Assembly (NCBI RefSeq): GCF_003254295.1
Contig: NZ_QKZO01000010.1
Location: 78,701-142,700 of the forward strand
Direction of reading: 5' to 3'
DNA length: 64,000 nucleotides
From: Rhodobacter capsulatus
GTDB taxonomy: Bacteria; Pseudomonadota; Alphaproteobacteria; Rhodobacterales; Rhodobacteraceae
In this document: positions 1 through 7,058 of the stretch, one piece after another
Position numbering within the stretch: position 1 is the first letter of the stretch
How the letters are laid out: each line of letters begins with the position of its first letter
Made by a program: the position numbers and the translations under genes
The notes under the pieces: generated by a model
What the model was told of the DNA's origin: nothing
The model's input: the letters and a program-made list of their open reading frames with translations, nothing else
Database searches by the model: none

Positions 1-732
1 AAACGAGAGGCGGCGCCCGAGGGCTTTGCCGAAGACGCCGCGCAGTCAGACGTGCGGCTGCGGGTGACTTTGGCCGAGGGCGTGACCAGCTGGCAGGTGG
101 TCGAGGCGCTGAAATCGGCGGATTTCCTGACCGGCGAGGTGGCGAAGCTGCCGCCTGAGGGGAGCCTCTCGCCCGACAGCTACGAGATGAAGCGTGGCGC
201 GAAGCGGGCCGATCTGATCGCCGAGATGACCGAGCGGCAAAAGGCGGTTCTGGCCGAGGCCTGGGCTGCGCGGGCGCCGGGTCTGCCCTACAAGACGCCC
301 GAGGAGGCGCTGGTGATGGCCTCGCTCGTGGAAAAGGAAACCGGCGTGGCCGAGGAGCGCGCCCGGGTGGCGAGCGTCTTCGTCAACCGGCTGGCGCAGG
401 GGATGCGGCTGCAGACCGATCCGGCGGTGATTTACGGCGTGACCAAGGGCCAGGGCGTGCTGGGCCGGGGCCTGCGGCAGTCCGAGCTGCGGCGCGAAAC
501 GCCCTACAACACCTATGTCATCGACGGGCTGCCGCCGGGGCCGATCTGCAACCCGGGGACGCAGGCGATCCGGGCGGCGCTGAATCCCGATTCGACGCGG
601 TTCCTGTATTTCGTGGCGGACGGCACCGGCGGGCATGCCTTTGCCGAGACGATCACCGAGCATAACCGGAACGTCGCGCGCTGGCGGGAGATCGAAAAGA
701 CCCTGAAACCGGGCGCAAGTGACGGAAACTGA
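1..732 (+). CDS. mltG: Endolytic murein transglycosylase MltG, 5'-truncated by the window edge
   Basis: The reading frame is open from base 1, so only the C-terminal ~243 residues are visible; the true start lies outside the window. The segment matches the YceG/MltG family. It has the SLVEKETG stretch (around 315-340) holding the family's catalytic Glu, followed by RVASVFVNRL and MRLQTDPAVIYG, and ends with the typical YFVADGTGGHAF block. The family is a single-pass inner-membrane lytic transglycosylase that cuts nascent glycan strands in the periplasm and influences glycan length. The N-terminal anchor and LysM-like region are off the window. A strong hairpin terminator follows at once, so mltG is transcriptionally separate from the gene transfer agent cluster that begins 190 bases later. 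Confidence 0.93.
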   Translation, partial: KREAAPEGFAEDAAQSDVRLRVTLAEGVTSWQVVEALKSADFLTGEVAKLPPEGSLSPDSYEMKRGAKRADLIAEMTERQKAVLAEAWAARAPGLPYKTPEEALVMASLVEKETGVAEERARVASVFVNRLAQGMRLQTDPAVIYGVTKGQGVLGRGLRQSELRRETPYNTYVIDGLPPGPICNPGTQAIRAALNPDSTRFLYFVADGTGGHAFAETITEHNRNVARWREIEKTLKPGASDGN

Positions 733-735
733 AGG

Positions 736-763
736 AAAACCCCGGCTGGGCCCGGGGTTTTTG
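736..763 (+). terminator. Intrinsic terminator of mltG
   Basis: A perfect 10-bp inverted repeat, AAAACCCCGG / CCGGGGTTTT (736-745 and 752-761), with a 6-base loop runs into a T-rich tail, starting 4 bases after the mltG stop. It should insulate the gene transfer agent cluster from mltG transcription. Confidence 0.88.
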
Positions 764-795
764 CTTTTCGCGCGGCGCAACCCTGAATTTAGCGA

Positions 796-824
796 TTGAC
801 ATTGCGGACGCTCTAAGGTAGAAA
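796..824 (+). promoter_or_regulatory. Candidate sigma-70-type promoter of the gene transfer agent cluster
   Basis: A perfect TTGACA (796-801) is followed after 17 bases by TAGAAA (819-824, four of six matches to TATAAT). It is the only good promoter-like match between the mltG terminator and g1. In R. capsulatus the cluster is known to be switched on by the regulator GafA, downstream of CtrA and quorum sensing; the GafA site itself cannot be read from sequence alone. The inferred start is near 831, which gives a leader of about 94 bases. Confidence 0.55.
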
Positions 825-830
825 TAAGCC

Positions 831-917
831 ATGCTAGGAGAGGTGGGCAAGCGCAACGGGAAACCGTTTGCGCTTTTTTCATTTCGCTCGTGCGGAACAG
901 GCATGAGAGGCGGGTAG
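831..917 (+). CDS. Candidate 28-codon leader peptide upstream of g1
   Basis: ATG at 831 opens a 28-codon frame ending in TAG at 915-917, only 7 bases before the g1 start. It spans the whole terminator-like hairpin at 849-879. No convincing ribosome-binding site precedes the ATG, which coincides with the inferred transcript start, so it would have to be read leaderless. No homology is recognised. The placement resembles leader peptides that couple translation to transcription attenuation, but an open frame this short can arise by chance in GC-rich DNA. Confidence 0.2.
   Translation: MLGEVGKRNGKPFALFSFRSCGTGMRGG
849..879 (+). terminator. Terminator-like hairpin in the gene transfer agent 5' leader
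   Basis: AAGCGCAA-CGG (849-859) pairs with CCGTTTGCGCTT (864-875) across a GAAA tetraloop with one bulged base, and a run of six T (874-879) follows. This has the form of an intrinsic terminator, but it lies between the best promoter and g1. It could act as an attenuator of the cluster, or as a second terminator for readthrough from mltG if the real start lies further downstream. Confidence 0.7.
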
Positions 918-924
918 CCAGAAC

Positions 925-1248
925 ATGGACATGGGGTTCAAGGGTGGGGACGCTCCTCCGGTGGATTTGCTGGAGGAGACGGAGGAGCTGTATCGGGACA
1001 TTGCCGGGGAACTGGCTTTGGCGATGAAAGGGGTTCGCCAGGGCGAGGTGAAGGATGCCAAGGCCGCGGCACAGGCGGTCAAGGACCTTCGCGCGGCATT
1101 CCAGATGGTGATGGAAGAAAGGGTGCGTGTTGAAAAACTTCGCAGACAAGTTGCCGGTGTCGGGGCCGGACGCGAGCTTGACCTCGACGCAGCCCGGGCT
1201 GAGATCGGGCGCCGCCTGGCTTGCCTCCGCGACGCCGCAGGAGGTTGA
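925..1248 (+). CDS. orfg1: Gene transfer agent small terminase subunit (gp1, TerS-like)
   Basis: First structural gene of the RcGTA cluster, 107 residues, largely helical and charged. It is recognised by position and sequence as g1, shown in R. capsulatus to be the small-terminase counterpart. Small terminases recruit DNA to the large subunit; the GTA version is small, which fits packaging of largely random host DNA instead of recognition of a pac site. The ATG at 925 is preceded by a GAGGCGGG stretch as ribosome-binding site. The last 122 bases overlap the proposed start of g2 in another frame, so the two subunits are probably translationally coupled. Confidence 0.9.
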   Translation: MDMGFKGGDAPPVDLLEETEELYRDIAGELALAMKGVRQGEVKDAKAAAQAVKDLRAAFQMVMEERVRVEKLRRQVAGVGAGRELDLDAARAEIGRRLACLRDAAGG

Positions 1249-2545
1249 CGCCTTTCTGGGCGGGCTGGGGGACAATGCGCTGCTGGCGCTGCCCTGGATT
1301 TTCGAATTCTGGGCGCTGCCGCATCAGCTGCCCCCGGTGGGGGCGTGGAAAAGCTGGGTGATCATGGGCGGGCGCGGCGCGGGCAAGACCCGGGCCGGGG
1401 CGGAATGGGTGCGTGCACAGGTCGAGGGGGCGGGTCCGGCCGATGCCGGGCCCGCGCATCGGGTGGCGCTGGTGGGCGAGACCTTCGATCAGGTGCGCGA
1501 TGTGATGATCTTTGGCGAGAGCGGGATTCTGGCCTGCTCTCCACCGGATCGGCGTCCGGAGTGGGAGGCGACGAAGCGGCGGCTGGTCTGGGCGAATGGC
1601 GCGACGGCGCAGGCCTTTTCGGCGCAGGAGCCCGAGGCCTTGCGGGGGCCGCAGTTCGACGCCGCCTGGGTCGACGAGCTGGCGAAGTGGAGACGGGCCG
1701 AGGAGACCTGGGACATGCTGCAATTCGCGTTGCGGCTGGGGCGGCATCCGCAGCAGGTGATCACCACGACGCCGCGCAATGTCGGCGTGCTGAAGGCGAT
1801 CCTCAACAACCCCTCGACGGTGGTGACCCATGCGCCGACCGAGGCGAACCGGGCCTATCTGGCGGAGAGCTTCCTGGCCGAGGTGCAGGCGCGCTATGCG
1901 GGCACGCGGCTCGGTCGGCAGGAGCTGGAGGGGGTGCTCTTGGAGGATGTCGAGGGGGCGCTTTGGACGACGGCGCAGCTGGAGGGGCTGCGGCTGGCGG
2001 CGCCGCCTGCGATGGACCGGGTGGTGGTGGCGCTCGATCCGGCCGTGACGGGCGGCGCGGGGTCGGATGAATGCGGCATCGTCGTGGCGGGGGCGGTGAC
2101 GCGCGGCCCGGTGCAGGACTGGCGGGGCTATGTGCTTGAAGATGCCTCGGTCCGGGGGCGGCCGACCGACTGGGCGCGGGCGGCGATTGCGGCGATGGAG
2201 CGCTGGGGCGCCGAGAAGCTGGTGGCCGAGGTCAATCAGGGCGGCGAGATGGTCGAAAGCGTGCTGCGCCAGATCGATCCCTTGGTGCCGTTTCGGGCGC
2301 TGCGGGCGTCGCGGGGGAAATCGGCGCGGGCCGAGCCGGTGGCGGCTTTGTATGAGCAGGGCCGGGTGAAGCATTGCCGCGACGGGCGGTTGGGCGCTTT
2401 GGAAGATCAGATGTGCCGCATGACGGTGCAAGGCTATGCGGGCAAGGGCTCGCCCGACCGGGTCGATGCGCTGGTCTGGGCGCTGACGGAACTGATCCTA
2501 GAGCCCGCGGCGCATTGGCGCCGACCGCAGGTGCGCGGGCTTTGA
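1127..2545 (+). CDS. orfg2: Gene transfer agent large terminase (gp2, TerL)
   Basis: Packaging motor of the particle, about 472 residues from the GTG at 1127. Walker A is MGGRGAGKT (residues 80-88), Walker B FDAAWVDE (177-184) and the coupling motif ITTTPR (about 212-217). The C-terminal RNase H-like nuclease starts at VVALDPAVTGG (Asp about 304), with a later VDALVWAL acidic site. These are the ATPase and headful-cutting nuclease parts of phage TerL. The start is uncertain: the first in-frame ATG lies inside Walker A, so a GTG or TTG start within g1 is required. A 190-base gap with two hairpins separates it from g3. Confidence 0.93.
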   Translation: MLKNFADKLPVSGPDASLTSTQPGLRSGAAWLASATPQEVDAFLGGLGDNALLALPWIFEFWALPHQLPPVGAWKSWVIMGGRGAGKTRAGAEWVRAQVEGAGPADAGPAHRVALVGETFDQVRDVMIFGESGILACSPPDRRPEWEATKRRLVWANGATAQAFSAQEPEALRGPQFDAAWVDELAKWRRAEETWDMLQFALRLGRHPQQVITTTPRNVGVLKAILNNPSTVVTHAPTEANRAYLAESFLAEVQARYAGTRLGRQELEGVLLEDVEGALWTTAQLEGLRLAAPPAMDRVVVALDPAVTGGAGSDECGIVVAGAVTRGPVQDWRGYVLEDASVRGRPTDWARAAIAAMERWGAEKLVAEVNQGGEMVESVLRQIDPLVPFRALRASRGKSARAEPVAALYEQGRVKHCRDGRLGALEDQMCRMTVQGYAGKGSPDRVDALVWALTELILEPAAHWRRPQVRGL

Positions 2546-2555
2546 GGGCGCAAGG

Positions 2556-2610
2556 GCGTATTTGGACCAAGAAAAAGCCGGGCTGCTTTCATCTTGCCTG
2601 AAATACCTCA
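2556..2610. repeat. Paired inverted GTATTT-N4-CAAGA element in the g2/g3 gap
   Basis: The left arm GTATTT-GGAC-CAAGA-AAAAG and the right arm CTTTC-ATCTTG-CCTG-AAATAC form an imperfect inverted repeat. The GTATTT/AAATAC and CAAGA/TCTTG blocks can pair while the N4 segments do not. The same architecture recurs at 25677-25751, 29101-29207 and 32995-33066, always between genes. The role is unknown. Confidence 0.7.
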
Positions 2611-2661
2611 CGGGGGTGCGGGGGTGTGAAACCCCCGCCCTCGACAGCAGATGACGTGCCG

Positions 2662-2695
2662 AAAGGGTCGGGGTCTTTCCCGGCCCTTTTTCTTT
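2662..2695 (+). terminator. Terminator-like hairpin inside the gene transfer agent cluster (g2/g3)
   Basis: AAAGGGTCGGG (2662-2672) pairs with TCCCGGCCCTTT (2678-2689), allowing a G:U pair, and is followed by a T-rich tail TTTTTCTTT. It lies between the packaging genes and the portal gene, 40 bases before the g3 start. Transcription from the cluster promoter must read through it. Confidence 0.65.
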
Positions 2696-2734
2696 GGCCG
2701 GGGCCTTGGGCCGGGCCGCGACGAGGAGAACGGG

Positions 2735-3925
2735 ATGGGACTGAATTTCTTTCGCAAGGCGGCCCCGGAGGCGCAGGTGCAGACCGCGGTCGAGCGCAAG
2801 GCCTCGGTGACGGGGCGGATCGTGGCGATGGCCTCGGGCGCCGGGCGGCCGGTCTGGGGGCCGCGCGATACGGTCAGCCTGATGCGCACGGGGTTTTCGG
2901 GCAATCCTGTGGGGTTCCGCTCGGTCAAGCTGATCGCCGAGGCGGCGGCGGCGGTGCCGCTGATCTGTCAGGATGCCGAGCGGCGGTATGAAATTCACCC
3001 CGTGCTGGATCTGCTGCGGCGCCCGAATGCGGGGCAGGGCCGGGCGGAATTGTTCGAGGCGCTGATCGGGCAGATCCTGCTCTCGGGCAACGGCTATCTG
3101 GAGGCGGTCTGTCCCGAGCCCGGGGTGCCGAGGGAGCTGCATGTGCTGCGCTCCGATCGCATGGCAGTGGTGCCGGGCGCGGATGGCTGGCCGGTCGCTT
3201 ATGATTACACCGTGGCCGGGCGCAAGCATCGGTTCGACATGACGGGCCATCCCGATCCGATCTGTCACATCAAGAGCTTCCATCCGACGGATGACCATTA
3301 CGGGCTGAGCCCGATGCAGGCGGCGGCGGTGGCCTTTGACGTGCATAACGCGGCAAGCGCCTGGTCGAAGGCGCTTTTGGACAATGCCGCGCGGCCCAGT
3401 GGCGCGATCATCTACAAGGGCGCCGACGGGCAGGGGGTGCTCGCGCCCGAGCAATACGAGCGGCTGATCTTCGAGATGGAGACGCATCATCAGGGCGCGC
3501 GCAATGCCGGGCGGCCGATGCTGCTCGAAGGCGGGCTTGATTGGAAGCCGATGGGGTTCAGCCCGTCCGACATGGAGTTTCACGAGACGAAGGCGGCGGC
3601 GGCGCGCGAGATCGCCTTGGCCTTCGGGGTGCCGCCGATGCTGATCGGCATTCCGGGTGATGCGACCTATGCCAATTACGCCGAGGCGAACCGGGCGTTC
3701 TATCGGCTGACGGTGTTGCCGCTGCTGACCCGGGTTTCGGCGGCGCTGGCCTGGTGGCTTTCGGGCTATCTGGGCGCGCAGATCGAGTTGAAGCCCGATC
3801 TGGATCAGGTGCCGGCGCTGGCGGTGGAGCGCGATCAGCTTTGGGCGCGGATCGGCGCGGCCGGTTTTCTGAGCGATGCCGAAAAACGGGTGCTGCTGGG
3901 GCTGCCGCCTGTCGCGGAGGGGTGA
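2735..3925 (+). CDS. orfg3: Gene transfer agent portal protein (gp3)
   Basis: HK97-type portal protein, 396 residues. Portals form the dodecameric ring at one capsid vertex through which terminase pumps DNA and to which the connector binds. I chose ATG 2735 (MGLNFF) because GAGGAG sits 7 bases upstream; the frame is open back to 2651 but that extension looks like intergenic DNA. Family features include the N-terminal VSLMRTGFSGNPVGFRSVKLIAEAA region, KSFHPTDDHYGLSPMQAA, and the SPSDMEFHETKAAAAREIALAFGVPP segment typical of phage_portal proteins. It is followed 3 bases later by g3.5. Confidence 0.93.
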   Translation: MGLNFFRKAAPEAQVQTAVERKASVTGRIVAMASGAGRPVWGPRDTVSLMRTGFSGNPVGFRSVKLIAEAAAAVPLICQDAERRYEIHPVLDLLRRPNAGQGRAELFEALIGQILLSGNGYLEAVCPEPGVPRELHVLRSDRMAVVPGADGWPVAYDYTVAGRKHRFDMTGHPDPICHIKSFHPTDDHYGLSPMQAAAVAFDVHNAASAWSKALLDNAARPSGAIIYKGADGQGVLAPEQYERLIFEMETHHQGARNAGRPMLLEGGLDWKPMGFSPSDMEFHETKAAAAREIALAFGVPPMLIGIPGDATYANYAEANRAFYRLTVLPLLTRVSAALAWWLSGYLGAQIELKPDLDQVPALAVERDQLWARIGAAGFLSDAEKRVLLGLPPVAEG

Positions 3926-3928
3926 GGC

Positions 3929-4162
3929 ATGGTGGTGGGGGGGTCACGGTTTCTCAAGGAGCCCTTCGAGGTGCATGAGCAGCGCTTTGAAGCGACCGAG
4001 CGGATCATGGAGCTGCAGTTCACCCAGGTCGAGCGGCGCCTTGAACGCATCGAAGTGATGATCGAGCGGCTGGAAAAACGTTTGTTCATGACGGTTTACG
4101 GCGTGATCGCCGTGATCCTGACGCAGGCGGTGCAGGGCATTCTGGACTATGCCCCGAAGTGA
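3929..4162 (+). CDS. orfg3.5: Gene transfer agent small head-associated protein (gp3.5), coiled coil plus membrane helix
   Basis: A 77-residue protein conserved in RcGTA-type clusters between portal and protease. Residues about 15-50 form a heptad-like, charged helix (HEQRFEATERIMELQ, then VERRLERIEVMIERLEKR). A hydrophobic helix (about 53-72, MTVYGVIAVILTQAVQGI) then looks like a membrane segment. The function is not established from sequence; a role in head assembly, such as a scaffold or membrane-linked nucleation factor, is inference from position and form. It is not a homologue of any domain I recognise outside GTAs. The g4 gene starts within 11 bases of its stop. Confidence 0.82.
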   Translation: MVVGGSRFLKEPFEVHEQRFEATERIMELQFTQVERRLERIEVMIERLEKRLFMTVYGVIAVILTQAVQGILDYAPK

Positions 4163-4172
4163 GGAGCGAAGA

Positions 4173-4727
4173 ATGGAGAGAGGCGAGAGCGGGCTGGAGC
4201 GGAAGTTCTGCGGCGCGCAGCCGGTGCAGCTGCAGGAGGGCGCGCGGATCGAGGGCTATGCGAGCCTTTTTGGTCTGCCCGATCAGGGCGGCGATGTGGT
4301 GGCGCAGGGGGCTTATGCGAAAAGCCTGGCGGCGATTGCGGCGCGGGGGGGCAGCGTGAAGATGCTCTGGCAGCATGATCCGGCGCAGCCGATCGGGGTC
4401 TGGGACGAGATCCGGGAGGATGCGCGCGGGCTTTGGGTCAAGGGGCGGCTTTTGCCCGAGGTGGCACGGGCGCGCGAGGCCTTGGCGCTGATCGCGGCGG
4501 GGGCGATCGACGGGCTCTCGATCGGCTATCGCACGATTGCCGCCGAGAAGGACGCAAAGGGCCAGCGGCTGCTTGCGGAACTGGAGCTTTGGGAAGTGTC
4601 GCTGGTGACATTCCCGATGCTTCGCGAGGCGCGGGTGGCGGCGAAGGGGGAGACCCTTGACGCCGCGATCTGGCGTGATCTGGCCCGGGCGCTGAGCGCT
4701 GCCACGGCCGAACTGGCGGCGCGCTGA
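4173..4727 (+). CDS. orfg4: Gene transfer agent prohead protease (gp4)
   Basis: HK97-family (S78-type) prohead protease of about 184 residues. It should cut the N-terminal delta domain off the capsid protein during head maturation. The segments GYASLFGLPDQGGDVV, MLWQHDP (catalytic His candidate) and AIDGLSIGYR (catalytic Ser candidate) follow the family order. I prefer ATG 4173 over the in-frame ATG 4149, because GAGGAG at 4161-4166 is correctly spaced for 4173 and sits directly after the g3.5 stop. The upstream ATG would overlap g3.5 by 14 bases. Confidence 0.92.
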   Translation: MERGESGLERKFCGAQPVQLQEGARIEGYASLFGLPDQGGDVVAQGAYAKSLAAIAARGGSVKMLWQHDPAQPIGVWDEIREDARGLWVKGRLLPEVARAREALALIAAGAIDGLSIGYRTIAAEKDAKGQRLLAELELWEVSLVTFPMLREARVAAKGETLDAAIWRDLARALSAATAELAAR

Positions 4728-4758
4728 GCCCCGCCGCTGCTGCAGGAGTGTGGAAAGG

Positions 4759-5955
4759 ATGAAGACCGAGACCAAGGCTCGGGCCGGAACGGGCATGCCC
4801 GAGGGCGCCGATCCGGTCGCCGAGGTGAAAACCGCGCTGGCCGGTTTCCTGAGGGAAGTCAAAGGCTTTCAGGACGATGTGAAGACGAGATTGCAACAAC
4901 AGGAAGAGCGTGTGACCATGCTGCAAACGAAGACCTTCGCCGGGCGTCATGCCCTTGCCACCGCCGCCACCGAGGAGGCGCCGCATCAGAAGGCCTTTGC
5001 CGCCTATCTGCGCACCGGCGATGATGACGGGCTGCGCGGGCTGTGCCTTGAGGGCAAGGCGCTGAATTCGGCGGTGGCGGCCGAGGGCGGTTATCTGGTC
5101 GATCCGCAGACCTCGGAGACGATCCGGGGGGTTCTGCGTTCGACCGCCTCGCTGCGCCAGATCGCCAGTGTCGTCAATGTCGAGGCGACCTCGTTCGATG
5201 TGCTGGTGGACAAGACCGACATGGGCTCGGGCTGGGCGAGCGAGACGGCGGCGCTGAGCGAGACCGCGACGCCGCAGATCGACCGCATCAGCATTCCGCT
5301 GCACGAGCTGGCGGCGATGCCGAAGGCGAGCCAGCGGCTGCTGGATGACAGCGCCTTTGACATCGAGACCTGGCTGGCGAACCGCATCGCCGACAAATTC
5401 GCCCGGGCGGAGGCGGCGGCTTTCATCTCGGGCGACGGGGTGGACAAGCCGACGGGGTTCCTGACCAAGGCGAAGGTGGCGAATGGCGCCTGGGCCTGGG
5501 GCAGCCTTGGCTATGTGGCGACCGGCGCGGCGGGGGATTTCGCGGCGGTGAATGCGTCCGATGCGGTGGTCGATCTGGTCTATGCGCTCGGCGCCGAATA
5601 TCGCGCGAATGCGAGCTTCGTGATGAATTCGAAGACCGCGGGCGCGGTGCGCAAGATGAAGGATGCGGACGGCCGGTTCCTGTGGGCCGACAGTCTGGCG
5701 GCGGGGGAACCGGCGCGGCTGATGGGCTATCCGGTGCTGATCGCCGAGGACATGCCCGATATCGCGGCCAATGCCTATGCGATCGCCTTTGGCGATTTCG
5801 GCAATGGCTACACGATCGCGGAACGCCCGGATCTGCGGGTGCTGCGCGATCCCTTCTCGGCCAAGCCGCATGTGCTGTTCTATGCCTCGAAACGCGTCGG
5901 CGGCGATGTCAGCGATTTCGCCGCGATCAAGCTTTTGAAGTTTGCCGCCTCGTAA
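4759..5955 (+). CDS. orfg5: Gene transfer agent major capsid protein (gp5)
   Basis: HK97-fold major capsid protein, 398 residues from ATG 4759. AGGAG is at 4744-4748; the GTG at 4750 is too close to it. The N-terminal ~115 residues contain a helical, coiled-coil-like stretch (KTALAGFLREVKGFQDDVK) corresponding to the delta domain that gp4 is expected to remove. The rest shows the phage_capsid core: GGYLVDPQTSETI, WASETAALSET, LHELAAMPKASQRLLDDSAFDIE and AFGDFGNGYTI. It is the most abundant particle protein. A 174-base gap with a terminator-like hairpin follows, which may lower expression of the downstream, low-copy genes. Confidence 0.95.
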   Translation: MKTETKARAGTGMPEGADPVAEVKTALAGFLREVKGFQDDVKTRLQQQEERVTMLQTKTFAGRHALATAATEEAPHQKAFAAYLRTGDDDGLRGLCLEGKALNSAVAAEGGYLVDPQTSETIRGVLRSTASLRQIASVVNVEATSFDVLVDKTDMGSGWASETAALSETATPQIDRISIPLHELAAMPKASQRLLDDSAFDIETWLANRIADKFARAEAAAFISGDGVDKPTGFLTKAKVANGAWAWGSLGYVATGAAGDFAAVNASDAVVDLVYALGAEYRANASFVMNSKTAGAVRKMKDADGRFLWADSLAAGEPARLMGYPVLIAEDMPDIAANAYAIAFGDFGNGYTIAERPDLRVLRDPFSAKPHVLFYASKRVGGDVSDFAAIKLLKFAAS

Positions 5956-6093
5956 CGGGCGGTGAAGGGGCCGGGGGCGACCCCGGCTGCCGCCGGTTCG
6001 CCGGTCGGGCGGGCGCGGGCTTCCGGCCGCTACCTAGCTGCTCCCTCCGTCCGAGTGGCGGTGCGGGGTTCGCGCCCGAACGCCCAAGTGCAG

Positions 6094-6116
6094 GACCGCG
6101 GGGTGCGGTCGGCTTT
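6094..6116 (+). terminator. Terminator-like hairpin after the capsid gene (g5/g6 gap)
   Basis: A perfect 6-bp stem GACCGC / GCGGTC (6094-6099 and 6105-6110) with a 5-base loop is followed by GGCTTTT. It ends 13 bases before the g6 start. Another GC-rich hairpin (CCGGGG / CCCCGG) lies near 5970-5986. It is a plausible partial terminator or processing site separating the highly expressed capsid gene from the connector genes. Confidence 0.5.
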
Positions 6117-6129
6117 TCGGAGAGTTTCC

Positions 6130-6723
6130 ATGATGCTGAACGAAGTGACGGCGGTGCCCTCGGCGGCGCTGCCGGTGGCCGAATTCCGCGACCATCTGCG
6201 GCTGGGCACCGGCTTTGCCGATCTGGGGGCCGAGGATGCGGCGCTGCTGTCCTATCTGCGCGCGGCCATCGCGGCGATCGAGGGGCGCACGGCCAAGGCG
6301 CTGATTTCGCGCGCGTTTCGGCTGGCGCTGACGGGCTGGCGCTGGGGCGACATGCAGACGCTGCCGATCGCGCCGGTCAGTGCGGTGACGGCGCTGCGGC
6401 TGGTCGATGCGGCGGGCGCCGAGACGCCGGTGGCGGCGGGCTGGCGGCTGGTGCCCGACATGGCGCGGCCGCGGATCGAGGCTTTGGGGGCGGCTTTGCC
6501 CGCGATCCCGGGCGGCGGGCGGGTCGAGATCGACTTCACCGCCGGGTTCGGGGCGAGTTGGAGCGCGCTGCCCGTCGATCTGGCGCAGGCGGTGTTTCTG
6601 CTGGCCGCGCAATATTACGAGCTGCGCCATGACGGCGCGGCCGAGGGCGGCGCGATGCCCTTTGGGGTGATGGCGCTGATCGAGCGCTGGCGCACGGTGC
6701 GGGTGTTGGGGGGGCGGCCATGA
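6130..6723 (+). CDS. orfg6: Gene transfer agent head-tail connector / adaptor (gp6)
   Basis: A 197-residue protein starting at ATG 6130 (a second ATG follows at 6133). It belongs to the gp6-type head-tail connector (adaptor) family: residues 17-60 are helical (EFRDHLRLGTGFADLGAEDAALL-type start, then YLRAAIAAIEGRTAKAL), followed by beta-rich segments around LPIAPVSAVTALRLVD and the helical LAQAVFLLAAQYYELR near the C-terminus. Adaptors form a ring on the portal that continues the DNA channel. The frame is open upstream of 6130 through the hairpin-bearing spacer, but that part has no protein-like character. It overlaps g7 by 4 bases (ATGA). Confidence 0.88.
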   Translation: MMLNEVTAVPSAALPVAEFRDHLRLGTGFADLGAEDAALLSYLRAAIAAIEGRTAKALISRAFRLALTGWRWGDMQTLPIAPVSAVTALRLVDAAGAETPVAAGWRLVPDMARPRIEALGAALPAIPGGGRVEIDFTAGFGASWSALPVDLAQAVFLLAAQYYELRHDGAAEGGAMPFGVMALIERWRTVRVLGGRP

Positions 6724-7058
6724 GCATGCCGCGGCTGAACCGCAAGCTGGTGCTGGAGGAGGCCTTGCGCGTGGCCGATGGTGCGGGCGGGCACTGGCTG
6801 GACTGGGTGGCGAAGGGCGTGCTCTGGGCCGAGGTCACGGCGGGCAGCGGCACGGAGCGGGCGGGGGAATTCGTCACGCTGGCCTCGGTGCCCTGGACCA
6901 TTGTCGTGCGGGCGGCGCCGGTGGGGGCGGCAAGTCGGCCCAAGCCCGAGCAGCGTTTTCGCGAAGGATCGCGGATCTTTCGCATCCTTGCTGTCGCCGA
7001 GCGCGACCGCGAGGGGCATTACCTGACCTGTTTTGCCCGCGAGGAGGTGGTGGCATGA
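6720..7058 (+). CDS. orfg7: Gene transfer agent head-tail stopper (gp7)
   Basis: A 112-residue phage head-tail joining (SPP1 gp16-like) protein. The stopper plugs the portal-adaptor channel after packaging. The typical short beta-barrel pattern is present: TGWTGW-like start after the N-terminal helix, AEVTAGSGTER, TIVVRAAPVGAASRPKPEQRF and FRILAVAERDREGHYLTCFA. Its ATG overlaps the g6 stop by 4 bases and its own stop overlaps the g8 ATG by 4 bases, so g6, g7 and g8 are probably translationally coupled, as expected for connector rings needed in related amounts. Confidence 0.87.
   Translation: MSMPRLNRKLVLEEALRVADGAGGHWLDWVAKGVLWAEVTAGSGTERAGEFVTLASVPWTIVVRAAPVGAASRPKPEQRFREGSRIFRILAVAERDREGHYLTCFAREEVVA

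Noticed and set aside
5962..6129. N-terminal extension of g6
   Set aside because: It is open in frame but made of GC-rich hairpin sequence with no match to connector proteins; the ATG at 6130 fits the family length.
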